Assembly (NCBI RefSeq): GCF_002252705.1
Contig: NZ_NQLA01000032.1
Coordinates: 1-35,833, forward strand
DNA length: 35,833 bases
Source: Vulcanococcus limneticus LL
GTDB taxonomy: Bacteria; Cyanobacteriota; Cyanobacteriia; PCC-6307; Cyanobiaceae
Reading direction: 5' to 3'
Both the position numbers and the translations under genes were made by a program. Shown here piece by piece: positions 16,952 to 26,096 of this stretch (position 1 is the stretch's first letter; each line of letters opens with the position of its first letter). The notes under the pieces are model-generated. The model saw nothing but the letters and a program-made list of their open reading frames with translations, ran no database searches and was not told where the DNA came from.

Positions 16952-17728
16952 ATGGCCCTGTCGCTTCGCCCCCTGGTGTCCCGCCGGAGAGTCCTGACGC
17001 GGGGCCTGCTCAGCGGCCTGGCGACGGGAGCCGCCCTCGGGACCAACCTGCTGGCGGGCTCGGTGCCGGCGGGCCGGGCCGACTCGGGGGTGACGATCAC
17101 CAGCTACGGCCACAGCGCCCTGCTGATCCAGGGCGGCGGCGCCTCGGTGCTGCTCAATCCCTTCAAGGCGGTGGGCTGCGCCGCGGGCCTGGCCGAACCC
17201 CGGGTGAGCGCCAACGTGATCCTGGCCAGCAGCCGCCTGCTGGATGAGGGCGCCAACGTAGCCAGCGGCCGCTTCCTGGCCAGCCCCGGCTCCTACCGGA
17301 TCGCCGGGCTCAAGATCGAGGGCATCGCCGCCCCCCACGACCGCTTCGGGGGCCGGCGCTTCGGCAACGCCACCCTCTGGCGCTGGAAGCAGGGCGGCCT
17401 GGAGTTCGCGCACCTGGGTGGCACCGCCGCCAGCCTGCGCCCCGAGGACCGGGTGCTGCTGGGCCGCCCCGACGTGCTGATCATCGGCGTGGGCGGTGGC
17501 GCCAAGGTGTATGACGGCACCGAAGCCGCGGCTGTGGTCAAGGAGCTGGAGCCGCGCCGCGTGATCCCGGTGCAGTACGTGGGCGGCAAGGCCCCCGCCA
17601 ACTGCGACCAGGGCGGCGTGGAACCGTTCCTGCAGGCCATGGGCGGCACCCCGGTGCAGCGCGCAGGCCGCAGCATCAGTCTGCCGGGCAAACTCGACGA
17701 CGGGCCCAAGGTGCTGGTGCTGCGCTGA
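16952..17728 (+). CDS. Exported metallo-beta-lactamase-fold protein with degenerate metal site
   Basis: A 258-residue protein. The N-terminus has a twin-Arg-like signal (SRRRVLTRG followed by a hydrophobic stretch and a candidate AxA-type cleavage near GRADSG), so export is likely. The mature part begins GVTITSYGHSALLIQGGGASVLLNPF, as in UPF0173/UlaG-like hydrolases. Where active enzymes have THxHxDH, this sequence reads ASSRLLDEG, so the His ligands are missing and only Asp remains. APHDRFGG and PVQYVGGKAP follow. It may be an inactive or non-metal relative. Its 109-base gap to the next gene contains nothing else that I recognise. Confidence 0.7.
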   Translation: MALSLRPLVSRRRVLTRGLLSGLATGAALGTNLLAGSVPAGRADSGVTITSYGHSALLIQGGGASVLLNPFKAVGCAAGLAEPRVSANVILASSRLLDEGANVASGRFLASPGSYRIAGLKIEGIAAPHDRFGGRRFGNATLWRWKQGGLEFAHLGGTAASLRPEDRVLLGRPDVLIIGVGGGAKVYDGTEAAAVVKELEPRRVIPVQYVGGKAPANCDQGGVEPFLQAMGGTPVQRAGRSISLPGKLDDGPKVLVLR

Positions 17729-17837
17729 TCCGGGGCCAACGGAGCCGCCGATCGAAACCGCGCCTGGGGCCGTGTCGGCAGGCACAGAGCCACCATCCCG
17801 CCCTGCCTAGGGTCGTGCCCCCTGCGGGTGTCCTGCC

Positions 17838-18980
17838 GTGAGCGCCGAACGACCCCAACCTCCCCTGCGCATCGCCGTGGTGGGGGCCGGCAGTTCCGGC
17901 CTGCTGCTGACCCTGTTGCTGCAGCGGCAGGGCCACCATGTGGAGCTGTTCGAGCGCTCGCCCCAGCTGCGCAGCGAGGGCTGCGGCATCCTGCTGGTCC
18001 GCTCGGGGGTGGAGGCCGTCGCCGGCGCCGGCATTCCCGGACTGCTCAACGACCTGCTGGCCGCCGGCCGGCCTGTGGAGCAGTTCGTGATCCGCAACCT
18101 GCGCGGGGATCTGATCGAGACCAGTCCGGCCGAGCGGGAACCGGGCGAGCTGCCCTCACTGCTGATCCGCCGCCAGGCGATCCTCGAGGCCCTCTGGCGC
18201 CACGCCGACCCCGGCAGCTTTCGCGGTGGCGCCGAGCTGGAGCACTGGCAGCAGGATGAGAGTGCCGTGGAGGCGCGCTTCAGCGACGGCCAGCACTGGC
18301 GGGGCGATCTGCTGATCGGCGCCGATGGCGTGTTCTCGCGGGTAGCGCCGCTGCTGGCGCCCCAGCGCCGGCTGCACTACCTGGGCGATCGGGTCTGGCG
18401 GGGGGTGGTCAGCGATGGCCAGGTGATCGGCCCTGGCGACTTCCTGGTGGTGGCCCGGGGCCGCGGGGTCTACGCCAACGCCTTCGACCTGGGGCCGGAG
18501 GATCCCGGGGCCGGCGGAGCGCCGATCACCCACTGGGGCTTCTTCCAGGAGGAGCCCCTGCCCACCAGCCGCGCCGAACAGCGCCGGCTGCTGCAGGAGC
18601 CGGTGCCGGAGCAGGCCCTGGCCAAGATCCCCGCCGATCTGGCGGCCCTGATCCGTGCCACTCCGCCCGAGCGGGTGGTGGCCAACTGGTCGTTCGACAT
18701 CGAACCGCTGCCACACCTGGTGGCCGGCCGGGTGGCCCTGATCGGCGATGCCGGCCATGCCATGAGCTCCTCCCAGGCCCGCGGCATGACCGCCGGCCTC
18801 GAGGACGCCGTGAGCCTGGCCCGCCACCTGGCCGGCGGCGACGCACCCCAGCAGGCCCTGGCGGCCTACGAGGCCGAGCGGCTGCCGGTGGTGCACCGCT
18901 ACCAGGAGCGCAGCCGCGCCATCAGCGCCCGCACCGGCCGGATCCGGGCCCCGCAGCAGCAGGCGGTGGGGGCCCGTTAG
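17838..18980 (+). CDS. FAD-dependent monooxygenase
   Basis: A 380-residue class A flavoprotein (UbiH/PHBH type). The N-terminal dinucleotide motif IAVVGAGSSG (residues 12-21), the central DLLIGADGVFSR (near 160) and the C-terminal flavin motif RVALIGDAGHAM (near 300) are all present. It starts with GTG at 17838 (MSAERPQPPLR). The substrate is unknown; relatives include zeaxanthin epoxidase-like and aromatic hydroxylases. It converges with the aminotransferase gene so tightly that the two stop codons overlap (TTAG at 18977-18980). Confidence 0.85.
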   Translation: MSAERPQPPLRIAVVGAGSSGLLLTLLLQRQGHHVELFERSPQLRSEGCGILLVRSGVEAVAGAGIPGLLNDLLAAGRPVEQFVIRNLRGDLIETSPAEREPGELPSLLIRRQAILEALWRHADPGSFRGGAELEHWQQDESAVEARFSDGQHWRGDLLIGADGVFSRVAPLLAPQRRLHYLGDRVWRGVVSDGQVIGPGDFLVVARGRGVYANAFDLGPEDPGAGGAPITHWGFFQEEPLPTSRAEQRRLLQEPVPEQALAKIPADLAALIRATPPERVVANWSFDIEPLPHLVAGRVALIGDAGHAMSSSQARGMTAGLEDAVSLARHLAGGDAPQQALAAYEAERLPVVHRYQERSRAISARTGRIRAPQQQAVGAR

Positions 18981-20176
18981 GCAGCGGGGTCGGCCAGACC
19001 CTCGATCCCGGCATAGGCCTCCCAGAACTGCCCCATCTGTTCCCTGGTGCCCAGGCTCACCCGCAGGGAGCCGTCGATCAACGGCTTGCCCGCCATCGAG
19101 CGCACCAGGATGCCGGCCTCCCGCAGGCGGCCCTCCACCGCGACCGCCCCGGCCTGGGGCCAGATCAGCAGGTAGTTACCGCCGTCGGCATGGTGCCGCA
19201 CGCCGGCGGCCCGCAGCTGGCCCAACAGCCAGTCGCGCGCCCGCAGCACCTCGGCCACATAGCCATCCACATAGGCCTGATCCGCCAGGGCGGCATGGGC
19301 TGCCGTCACGGCGAAGCTGTTGATGTCGTAGGGGCCGGTGACGCGGCCGATGCGATCCACCACGGCGGCCGACCCAATGGCGAAGCCGATGCGCAGGCCG
19401 GCCAGGCCAGCGGTCTTGGCCAGGGAGCGCAGCACCAGCAGGTTGGGCAAGGCCGCGAAGGGATCGGCGGCGCCCCCCGCCACGAGCAGGGGCGGCAGCA
19501 CGCTGTCGCCGGTGAAGGCCTCGTAGAGCTCATCCACCACCACCAGGGTGTGGGGCGCCGCCGCCGCGAGCTCCAGGATCCGCTCGGGCGCCAGGCGGGT
19601 GCCGGTGGGGTTGTTGGGGTTGCAGAGCAGCAGGATCCGCGGCGGCGTCCAGGTGGCGGCGGGGAGGCCAGCGCCGGCCGGCCCCAGCAGAGCCGAGCGG
19701 ATCTCCTCCAGGGGAAAGACGAAATCGGGCAGGCGGTAGGGGATCGCCTCGATCGTCATGCCCTGCATGCGGGCGCAGGGGGTGTAGTAGCCGAAGGTGG
19801 GCGCGGTGGTGAGCAGCCGATCCCCCGGGGCACCATAGGCGTGGAACAGAGCATGGATCGCCGCATCCACCCCGTTGAACAGGCCGATCTGGTCGGGCTG
19901 CAGGCCGGCCGCGACCCCAGGGCCAGCGTCCGCGGCCAGCTCTCCCTGGGTCGCCTCGGCCCGCAGCACTCTGACCACGGCCTCCCGCAGGCCGTCGTAT
20001 TCGGGGTAGATGGCGTAGTGGTCGGCGGGGATGGCGCGGATCGCCTCCACCACCTGCGGGCTTGGGCCCACCGTGTTCTCGTTGAAATCGAGCCGCAACA
20101 TCCCGCGCCGCCCCTCCAGCGGGGCGCTGTAGGCCTGGAGGCTCTCCACCTCGGGGCGGGCTTCAGGCACGTTCAA
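18977..20176 (-). CDS. hisC: Histidinol-phosphate aminotransferase-type PLP enzyme
   Basis: A 399-residue class I/II aminotransferase. It has MLRLDFNENTVGPSP (the HisC LxxNENPxGPS region), IYPEYDGLREAV, LCNPNNPTGTRLAP, VVVDELYEAF, and the PLP lysine in LRSLAKTAGLAGLRIGFAIG (Lys254), then the C-terminal Arg in GSLRVSLGTREQMGQF. It transaminates histidinol phosphate with glutamate in histidine synthesis or acts on a related substrate. The start is TTG at 20176; a GTG two codons on is an alternative. Cyanobacteria often have more than one HisC-like gene, so true HisC identity is not certain. Confidence 0.78.
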   Translation of the reverse strand: MNVPEARPEVESLQAYSAPLEGRRGMLRLDFNENTVGPSPQVVEAIRAIPADHYAIYPEYDGLREAVVRVLRAEATQGELAADAGPGVAAGLQPDQIGLFNGVDAAIHALFHAYGAPGDRLLTTAPTFGYYTPCARMQGMTIEAIPYRLPDFVFPLEEIRSALLGPAGAGLPAATWTPPRILLLCNPNNPTGTRLAPERILELAAAAPHTLVVVDELYEAFTGDSVLPPLLVAGGAADPFAALPNLLVLRSLAKTAGLAGLRIGFAIGSAAVVDRIGRVTGPYDINSFAVTAAHAALADQAYVDGYVAEVLRARDWLLGQLRAAGVRHHADGGNYLLIWPQAGAVAVEGRLREAGILVRSMAGKPLIDGSLRVSLGTREQMGQFWEAYAGIEGLADPAA

Positions 20177-20274
20177 TGGGGACTCCGGCGCGACCGGTGG
20201 AGCACTGGCAGCAGCGTAGTAAGCCCCACCCTGCGTAAGCTCCGGCCTGCACCCCTCCAGAATCCCGACCAGCC

Positions 20275-21027
20275 ATGACCTACTGCGTGGGCTACTGGCT
20301 GGAAGAGGGGCTGGTGATGGCGTCTGATTCCCGCACCAATGCTGGGGTGGATTACATCTCCACCTACAGCAAGATGCACGTGTTCCAACCCGGCCCAGAC
20401 CGGGTGTTCGTGTTGCTGGCGGCCGGCAATCTGGCCACCACCCAGGCCGTGGTGAGTGCCATCCGACGGGATCTTGACCAGGGCTTCGAAGCTGGAGAAG
20501 CCAGCCACGGCGACCTACGCCACTGCGACTACCTGTTCGAGGCCGCTGCCTATGTGGGGCGGGTGAGTGTGGCAGTGCAGAAGCAGAACAACGCCGAGCT
20601 TCGTAGCGCGGGCTCCAGCTCCGAAGCCACCTTCATCCTGGGCGGCCAGATCGGCAGCGAAGCCCATGGCCTGTACCTGATCTATCCCCAGGGCAACGCA
20701 ATCATGGCCACCCGAGAAACTCCATACCTGCAGATCGGCGAGAGCAAATACGGCAAACCACCCCTCGACAATGTGGGGCACGCCAATCTCTGCCTCGATG
20801 ATGCCGCCAAGCTATGCATCATGTCCCAGGTGCTGACGCAGCGCTCCAACCTCAGCGTGGGCCCGCCGTTCGAACTGGCGGTGATCCCCAGCGGCAGCCT
20901 GACGATTGCGCGCCGGACCCGCCTGGAGGCGGATGACCCGCTGCTCAGCGAGATGATCGAGATCTGGAGCAACGCCCAACGGGAGGCCCTCTACCGCCTG
21001 CCCTCCATGCCCTGGCAGTCCCGATGA
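20275..21027 (+). CDS. Anbu-type proteasome-like peptidase
   Basis: A 250-residue Ntn-hydrolase of the Anbu (BPH-like, T1-like proteasome relative) family. The start MTYCVGYWLEEGLVMASDSRTNAGVD exposes Thr2 as the nucleophile after Met removal. Asp18 and Lys33 (YSKMHVF) match the proteasomal catalytic Asp17 and Lys33 region. AAGNLATTQAVV and FILGGQIGSEAHGLYLIYPQGN are typical Anbu segments. Usual Anbu neighbours (transglutaminase-like, ATP-grasp and alpha-E genes) are absent here. Instead its stop overlaps the glutaminase start as ATGA, so the two are probably translated together. Confidence 0.9.
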   Translation: MTYCVGYWLEEGLVMASDSRTNAGVDYISTYSKMHVFQPGPDRVFVLLAAGNLATTQAVVSAIRRDLDQGFEAGEASHGDLRHCDYLFEAAAYVGRVSVAVQKQNNAELRSAGSSSEATFILGGQIGSEAHGLYLIYPQGNAIMATRETPYLQIGESKYGKPPLDNVGHANLCLDDAAKLCIMSQVLTQRSNLSVGPPFELAVIPSGSLTIARRTRLEADDPLLSEMIEIWSNAQREALYRLPSMPWQSR

Positions 21028-22040
21028 GCAGCTCCCCAGGGCCCATTCCCTCCAGCTGGGTGTCCACCGGCCATCTGCCCACTCCGGAGGTGGTGCAGAG
21101 CCTGGTGCGGGAGGCCCATGCCCAGTTCGGCTCGGTGGATCAGGGGCGTGTGGCCCACGGAATCCCCGCCCTGGCAACCGCGTCGCCACAGAGCTTCGGC
21201 ATCAGCGTGGCCGCCACCAACGGCGCCACCTTCAACGCCGGCGACTGGGCGGTGCCGTTCAGCATCCAGAGTCTCTCCAAGCCGTTCCTGTTCGCACTGG
21301 TGTGCGAGGCGATCGGCGAGCAGCTGGCGCGGGACACCCTGGGGGTGAACAGCACGGGGCTGCCGTTCAACTCCGTGCTGGCAGTGGAACGTACCGAGGA
21401 GGGCCTGTCGAATCCGATGGTGAACGCGGGCGCCATCGCCGCCACCAGCCTGGTGCCCGGCGAGGATGCCGAGGCGAAATGGCGCTTCATCTTGGATGGC
21501 CTGTCCCGCTTCGCCGGCCGCCGGCTGGAGGTCGACGCGGCGGTCTATCAATCGGAGCAGGCCACCAATGCCGGCAACGAGAACATCGCCAGCCTGCTCA
21601 GTGCCCACCAGCAACTGTGGTGCGAGCCGAGGACGGCGATCGACCTCTACACCCGCCAGTGCGCGCTCCTCGTCACAGCGCAGGACCTGGCCCTGATGGC
21701 CTGCACCCTGGCCAACGGCGGCCGACAACCGCTGAGCGGTGAGACGGTGATCGCGCCGCTGATCTGCCGACGGGTGCTGGCGGTGATGGTCACAGCCGGC
21801 CTGTACGAAACCTCCGGCGACTGGCTCTATCAGATCGGCCTGCCTGGCAAGAGCGGCGTTTCGGGCGGGATGATCACCGTGGCGCCGGGCAAGGGGGCGC
21901 TGGCCACCTGGTCACCACCCCTCGATGAGGCAGGCAATAGCGTGCGCGGCCAGCTCACCGCCCACTTCCTCTCCGAGCGGCTGGGGCTGAATCTGTTCGA
22001 CTCCCGACCCAGCGGCGAGGCAATCGGCCAAGCCCCTTAG
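21024..22040 (+). CDS. glsA: Glutaminase (serine-dependent beta-lactamase-like)
   Basis: A 338-residue glutaminase converting glutamine to glutamate and ammonia. The nucleophile motif SIQSLSK has S83 and K86, with a downstream NPMVNAGAIA (substrate loop), Tyr in AVYQSEQATNAGN, and GLPGKSGVSGGMI near the C-terminus. All conserved glutaminase features are visible. The ATG at 21024 overlaps the Anbu stop (ATGA). The N-terminal 15 residues (SSSPGPIPSS) are low-complexity. A 35-base gap containing a run of seven A separates it from gltS. Confidence 0.93.
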   Translation: MSSSPGPIPSSWVSTGHLPTPEVVQSLVREAHAQFGSVDQGRVAHGIPALATASPQSFGISVAATNGATFNAGDWAVPFSIQSLSKPFLFALVCEAIGEQLARDTLGVNSTGLPFNSVLAVERTEEGLSNPMVNAGAIAATSLVPGEDAEAKWRFILDGLSRFAGRRLEVDAAVYQSEQATNAGNENIASLLSAHQQLWCEPRTAIDLYTRQCALLVTAQDLALMACTLANGGRQPLSGETVIAPLICRRVLAVMVTAGLYETSGDWLYQIGLPGKSGVSGGMITVAPGKGALATWSPPLDEAGNSVRGQLTAHFLSERLGLNLFDSRPSGEAIGQAP

Positions 22041-22075
22041 GTTCCCGTGGAGGTTCCAAAAAAAGCGGCCGCCCA

Positions 22076-23287
22076 ATGCAGCAGATCGAGATCGGCGCGT
22101 TTGCCAGCTTCAACATCGCGATCATGGTATTGGCGGTCGGCAAGCTCCTGCACCGGCGCCTTCACTTCCTACGCAGTTACAACATCCCCGAGCCGGTCAC
22201 CAGCGGTCTGCTGGTGAGCCTGCTTGTGGGTGTGCTGCACGCCGTGAGCGGGCTCGAGCTGGGCTTCAACCTGGCAGTGCGCGACTTTTTGCTGCTTTAT
22301 TTCTTCGCCGGCATCGGACTGAACGCCGATGTGCGCACCCTGCGCAGTGGTGGCTGGCCACTGTTGATCCTGCTGGCCGCCACGGTGGTCTACATCGTGC
22401 TCCAGAACCTCGCAGGCGTGACCATGGCCAGCCTGCTGGGCCTCAATCCTCTGGTGGGGTTGCTCACCGGTTCGGTGTCACTGGTGGGGGGGCACGGCAC
22501 GGCAATCGCCTGGGGGCCTCGCTTCGCCGAGTTGCACGGCGTGCGGAGCGCGGTGGAGATCGGTGCGGCCAGCGCCACGCTCGGCCTCATCCTCTCGGCG
22601 CTGATGGGCGGACCGATCGCCCGGATCCTGATCCACCGCATCCCCATGCCCGATCAGCAGCCCGAGGCCGAAGCCCTGAGGGACCCGATGGAGGAAACGG
22701 CCCTGCCAGGGCCGCCGATCACCAGCTTCCAGCTGCTGGCCACCCTGTTCTGGCTCAACATGTGCCTGGGGCTCGGCCAACTGATCTACGCCGCCCTGGA
22801 CGCCCTGGGCCGCAGCCTGCCCCTGTTCGTCTGCGCCCTGTTCGCCGGCATCCTGCTCACCAACACCCTGCCACGGCTGGTGCGAATCCCCTGGCCAGCC
22901 CACAGCACAGCCTTGGCGGTGGTGTCAGATGTGGCGCTGGGGGTGTTCCTGGCCATGTCGCTGATGAGCCTGCAGCTGTGGACGCTGCAGGGCCTGGGCG
23001 GCCCGCTGCTGCTGATCCTGGGGGTGCAGTTCCTGATCGCCTTCGCCTATGCCCTGCTGGTGGTGTTCCGGCTGATGGGCAGCAACTACCAGGCGGCGGT
23101 GATCTGCGCAGGCTTCGGCGGATTCTCGCTGGGGGCCACCCCCACGGCGATGGCCAACATGGCCGCCGTCACCCAGACCTATGGCCCCGCCGCCAAGGCT
23201 TTCCTGATCCTGCCGCTGGTGTCGGGCTTCTTTGTCGACATCGCCAATTCGCTGGTGATCCAGCGCTTCATCAGCTGGCTGACTTGA
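22076..23287 (+). CDS. gltS: Sodium/glutamate symporter
   Basis: A 403-residue GltS-family carrier for Na+-coupled glutamate transport. The two inverted-repeat pore loops are clear: SVSLVGGHGTAIAWGP (near residues 135-150) and ICAGFGGFSLGATPTAMANM (near 342-361). About ten to eleven membrane helices surround a charged central loop (DQQPEAEALRDPMEE). The gene follows glsA at 35 bases. Coupling a glutaminase to a glutamate carrier is biochemically sensible: glutamate uptake or export with glutamine use. Direction of transport cannot be told from sequence. Confidence 0.93.
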   Translation: MQQIEIGAFASFNIAIMVLAVGKLLHRRLHFLRSYNIPEPVTSGLLVSLLVGVLHAVSGLELGFNLAVRDFLLLYFFAGIGLNADVRTLRSGGWPLLILLAATVVYIVLQNLAGVTMASLLGLNPLVGLLTGSVSLVGGHGTAIAWGPRFAELHGVRSAVEIGAASATLGLILSALMGGPIARILIHRIPMPDQQPEAEALRDPMEETALPGPPITSFQLLATLFWLNMCLGLGQLIYAALDALGRSLPLFVCALFAGILLTNTLPRLVRIPWPAHSTALAVVSDVALGVFLAMSLMSLQLWTLQGLGGPLLLILGVQFLIAFAYALLVVFRLMGSNYQAAVICAGFGGFSLGATPTAMANMAAVTQTYGPAAKAFLILPLVSGFFVDIANSLVIQRFISWLT

Positions 23288-23310
23288 GCTGGCTGTATTC
23301 AGCTGATTGG

Positions 23311-23338
23311 GCTGCGCCGCCTGGGCCTGCGGCGCAGC
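23311..23338. terminator. Strong hairpin between convergent gltS and argS
   Basis: GCTGCGCCGC (23311-23320) and GCGGCGCAGC (23329-23338) form a perfect 10-bp stem with an 8-base loop. It lies in the 67-base gap between two converging genes, so it can terminate both transcripts. Confidence 0.65.
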
Positions 23339-23354
23339 GATCTGCAGCTGCCGC

Positions 23355-25199
23355 TCACATCCGCTCCAGGGTCGGAATCCCCAGCAGGCCCAGACCCAGC
23401 CGCAGTGTGTCTGCGGTGAGGCGGCAGAGGGCCAGGCGGGAGGAGCGGGCCGACTGCTCCGCCTTGAGCACCGGCACCTGGTCGTAGAAGCGGTTGAACA
23501 CCTGGCTGAGTTCGAACAGGTAGGTGCAGAGACGATTGGGCAGCAACTCCTCTTCCACCTCGGCGATCACCGCATCGAGCTTGAGCAGTTCCCGCACCAG
23601 AGTCCACTCCTGGGGCTCGGTGAAGTGGAGGCCCTCAGGGCCGGCTCCGCTGGCCTCAGCCCCAAGGTCCCCACCCTTGCGGGCGATGCCGGCGATGCGC
23701 ACCACGGCATAGAGCAGATAGGGGGCCGTATTGCCCTGCAGTGCCAGCATCCGATCAAAGCTGAACTGGTAGTTGGTGATCCGGTTCTGGCTGAGGTCGG
23801 CGTACTTCACAGCCGCCAGGCCCACGGTGGTGGCCACGTGCTGGATGAAGGCCTCGTCTTCGCTGCGCTCCTCTTCGGCCAGGCGGCGACGCAGGTCGGC
23901 CTCCGCCCGCTCCACTGCCTCATCGAGCAGATCGCGCAGACGCACCGTGTCGCCGGCGCGGGTTTTCAGCTTCTTACCGTCCTCCCCTTGCACCAGCCCG
24001 AAGGGCACGTGTTCCAGCCGCCCCCCCTCGGGGATCCAACCGGCGCGGCGGGCCACCTGGAACACCCCGGCGAAGTGATTGGCCTGGCCGGCATCGGTCA
24101 CATAGATCACGCGGCGGGCGCCATCGCCCTCGGGGGCCGCACCGAATCGGTAGCGGATCGCCGCCAGGTCGGTGGTGGCGTAGTTGAAGCCGCCGTCGCT
24201 CTTCTGCACGATCACCGGCAGGGGCTTGCCGTCCTTGCCACTCACCCCCTCGAGAAACACGCAGCGGGCACCGTCGTCAGTCACCAGCAGGCCAGAGGTG
24301 TCGAGGTCGGTGACGACTCCCTCCAGGTAGGGGTTGTAGAACGACTCGCCGCGCTCGTTCAGGCGAATGTCGAGCCAGTCGTAGATCTTCTGGAATTCGC
24401 GGCGGCTCTGGTCGCACAGCAGCTGCCAGGCCTTGCGGCTCACCGGATCACCGCCCTGCAGCTTCACCACCTCCTCGCGCGAGGTGACCTGGAAGACCTC
24501 GTCCTCGTCGAAGCGGGCCTTGGCCTGGCGGTAGAAGGCCACCAGATCGCCGAGGTCCACCGCATCGGCCGTGGTGAGGGCCTCGGGCGCCACCTGCTTG
24601 AGGTGGGTGATCAGCATCCCGAACTGGGTGCCCCAGTCGCCCACGTGGTTGAGCCGCAGCACCGGGTGGCCGCGGAACTCCAGCAGCCGCGCCAGCGAGT
24701 CGCCGATGATCGTGGAGCGCAGGTGCCCCACGTGCATCTCCTTGGCGATGTTGGGGCTGGAGAAATCCACGATCACCGGGGCCAGCGCCGCACCCGCAGC
24801 GCCTGACGGGGCTGCGGCCTCCACCGCCACGCTCGGCACCCCCAGGCGCGGATCCCCCAGGCGGGCCTGCACCTCCGCCGCCAGCCGCTCGGGCCGCAGG
24901 GTGAGGTTGATGAAGCCGGGGCCGGCGATCTGGGGCGGCTCACACAGCTCGGCGAAGGCGGGATCGGCCGCCAGCTGTTCCACGATCGCCGTGGCGATGG
25001 CCCGCGGCGGCTGGCCCAGGGGCTTGGCCAGGGGCAGGGCGCCGTTGGCCTGGAAATCGCCGAATTCGGGCTTGGAGGCCGGGGCCAGCTGGGGGTCGAG
25101 GGCCCGCCCCGCGGCGCTCGCCTCGGCGGCGGCCTCCGGGAAGGCCCGCTCCATCGCCGCGCGCAGGTGAGCGTCCAGGGCTTGGGCGAGGCGGAGCAT
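23355..25199 (-). CDS. argS: Arginyl-tRNA synthetase
   Basis: A 614-residue class I synthetase charging tRNA-Arg. The N-terminal additional domain ends in [17 protein letters not shown]. The HIGH motif appears as HVGHLRS near residue 156, within [35 protein letters not shown] follows. The KMSKS position reads [13 protein letters not shown], as usual in this family. The C-terminal DALR domain ends [15 protein letters not shown]. The ATG at 25199 gives a full-length protein. It diverges from the methyltransferase gene with 183 bases between the starts. Confidence 0.97.
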   Translation of the reverse strand: MLRLAQALDAHLRAAMERAFPEAAAEASAAGRALDPQLAPASKPEFGDFQANGALPLAKPLGQPPRAIATAIVEQLAADPAFAELCEPPQIAGPGFINLTLRPERLAAEVQARLGDPRLGVPSVAVEAAAPSGAAGAALAPVIVDFSSPNIAKEMHVGHLRSTIIGDSLARLLEFRGHPVLRLNHVGDWGTQFGMLITHLKQVAPEALTTADAVDLGDLVAFYRQAKARFDEDEVFQVTSREEVVKLQGGDPVSRKAWQLLCDQSRREFQKIYDWLDIRLNERGESFYNPYLEGVVTDLDTSGLLVTDDGARCVFLEGVSGKDGKPLPVIVQKSDGGFNYATTDLAAIRYRFGAAPEGDGARRVIYVTDAGQANHFAGVFQVARRAGWIPEGGRLEHVPFGLVQGEDGKKLKTRAGDTVRLRDLLDEAVERAEADLRRRLAEEERSEDEAFIQHVATTVGLAAVKYADLSQNRITNYQFSFDRMLALQGNTAPYLLYAVVRIAGIARKGGDLGAEASGAGPEGLHFTEPQEWTLVRELLKLDAVIAEVEEELLPNRLCTYLFELSQVFNRFYDQVPVLKAEQSARSSRLALCRLTADTLRLGLGLLGIPTLERM

Positions 25200-25382
25200 G
25201 GGGCTGCGAGGGGAGGCGGCAGGGCGCCCACGAGGCAGGCGCAGCCCTGATCATCCCCCGTCGCCCTGGGGGCGGGGAGATGCCGGCCCCGCGGTGGTGC
25301 CCCCAGTTCGTCACGGTGGGGCCAGAGTGGGGACCCTGGGATGGTGCCCGCAGGGTGCGGCACCCCATGGAAGCGCCACGCC

Positions 25383-26096
25383 ATGGAATTCGAGAGTGTC
25401 GTCTTCTACGGGCGGCTGGGCGAGCAGGCCCTGGCCATGTTCAACCTCGCCGCTGAGCTGCGGCAGTGGCGGGGAGGATCCGTGCTCGACTGCCCCGGCG
25501 GTCCGGGCTCCCTCGCGGCTCGCCTGCGTCGCGAGGGCTGCGACGTGACGGCGGTGGATCCGCTCTACGCCCTGGCCCCCTCCGCCCTCAAGCAGCGCGC
25601 CCTGGCGGATCTGGAGCACACCATGGCGGTACAGGCCACCAGCGACGACCTGCGGCCCGACTTCGATCTGGAGGCCTGCCGCCGGGAGCACATCGAGGCC
25701 CTGGAGGCCTTTCTCGCCGACCGCCGCGACCACCCGGATCGCTACCTCGCCGCGGCCCTGCCGGATCTCCCCTTCGCCGATGCCAGCTTCGATCTGGTGC
25801 TCAGTGGCCATCTGCTCTTCAGCTACGCCCCCCTGGCCGATGGCGGTCTGATGACCGGCGCCGGGCTGGATCTGGCCTGGCATCGCCGGGCCCTGGCTGA
25901 GCTGTGCCGGGTGAGTCGCCGCCAGGTGCGCCTCTATCCCGCCCACACCATCGCCCTCAACGCCCGCCGCCATCCCTACGCCGAGGGGCTGCTGGCGGAG
26001 CTGCCGCCCGGCTGGCGGGGCCGCTTCGTGGCCAGCCGCTACGACCAGGGCCACCAGGGGAGCACCGATGCCCTGCACCTCGAGAGGATCGACTGA
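25383..26096 (+). CDS. SAM-dependent methyltransferase (class I)
   Basis: About 237 residues from ATG 25383 (MEFESVVFYGRLGEQALAMF). The SAM-binding core is SVLDCPGGPGSLAARL (motif I), VTAVDPLYALAPS (acidic end of strand 2), and ALPDLPFADASFDLVLSGHLLF (motifs III-IV). The middle (residues 75-120) carries the insert ALADLEHTMAVQATSDDL. Substrate unknown. The upstream ATG at 25341 would add 14 residues of unlike composition. The stop codon overlaps the ATG of a decayed deformylase gene as TGATG. Confidence 0.8.
   Translation: MEFESVVFYGRLGEQALAMFNLAAELRQWRGGSVLDCPGGPGSLAARLRREGCDVTAVDPLYALAPSALKQRALADLEHTMAVQATSDDLRPDFDLEACRREHIEALEAFLADRRDHPDRYLAAALPDLPFADASFDLVLSGHLLFSYAPLADGGLMTGAGLDLAWHRRALAELCRVSRRQVRLYPAHTIALNARRHPYAEGLLAELPPGWRGRFVASRYDQGHQGSTDALHLERID

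Noticed and set aside
23307..24806. 499-codon plus-strand frame opposite argS
   Set aside because: argS is unambiguous on the minus strand, and the opposing frame has shadow composition.
25200..25382. Possible riboswitch or leader between argS and the methyltransferase
   Set aside because: Only short G+C-rich palindromes (for example GGGTGCGGCACCC at 25353-25365) are seen; no known riboswitch pattern.
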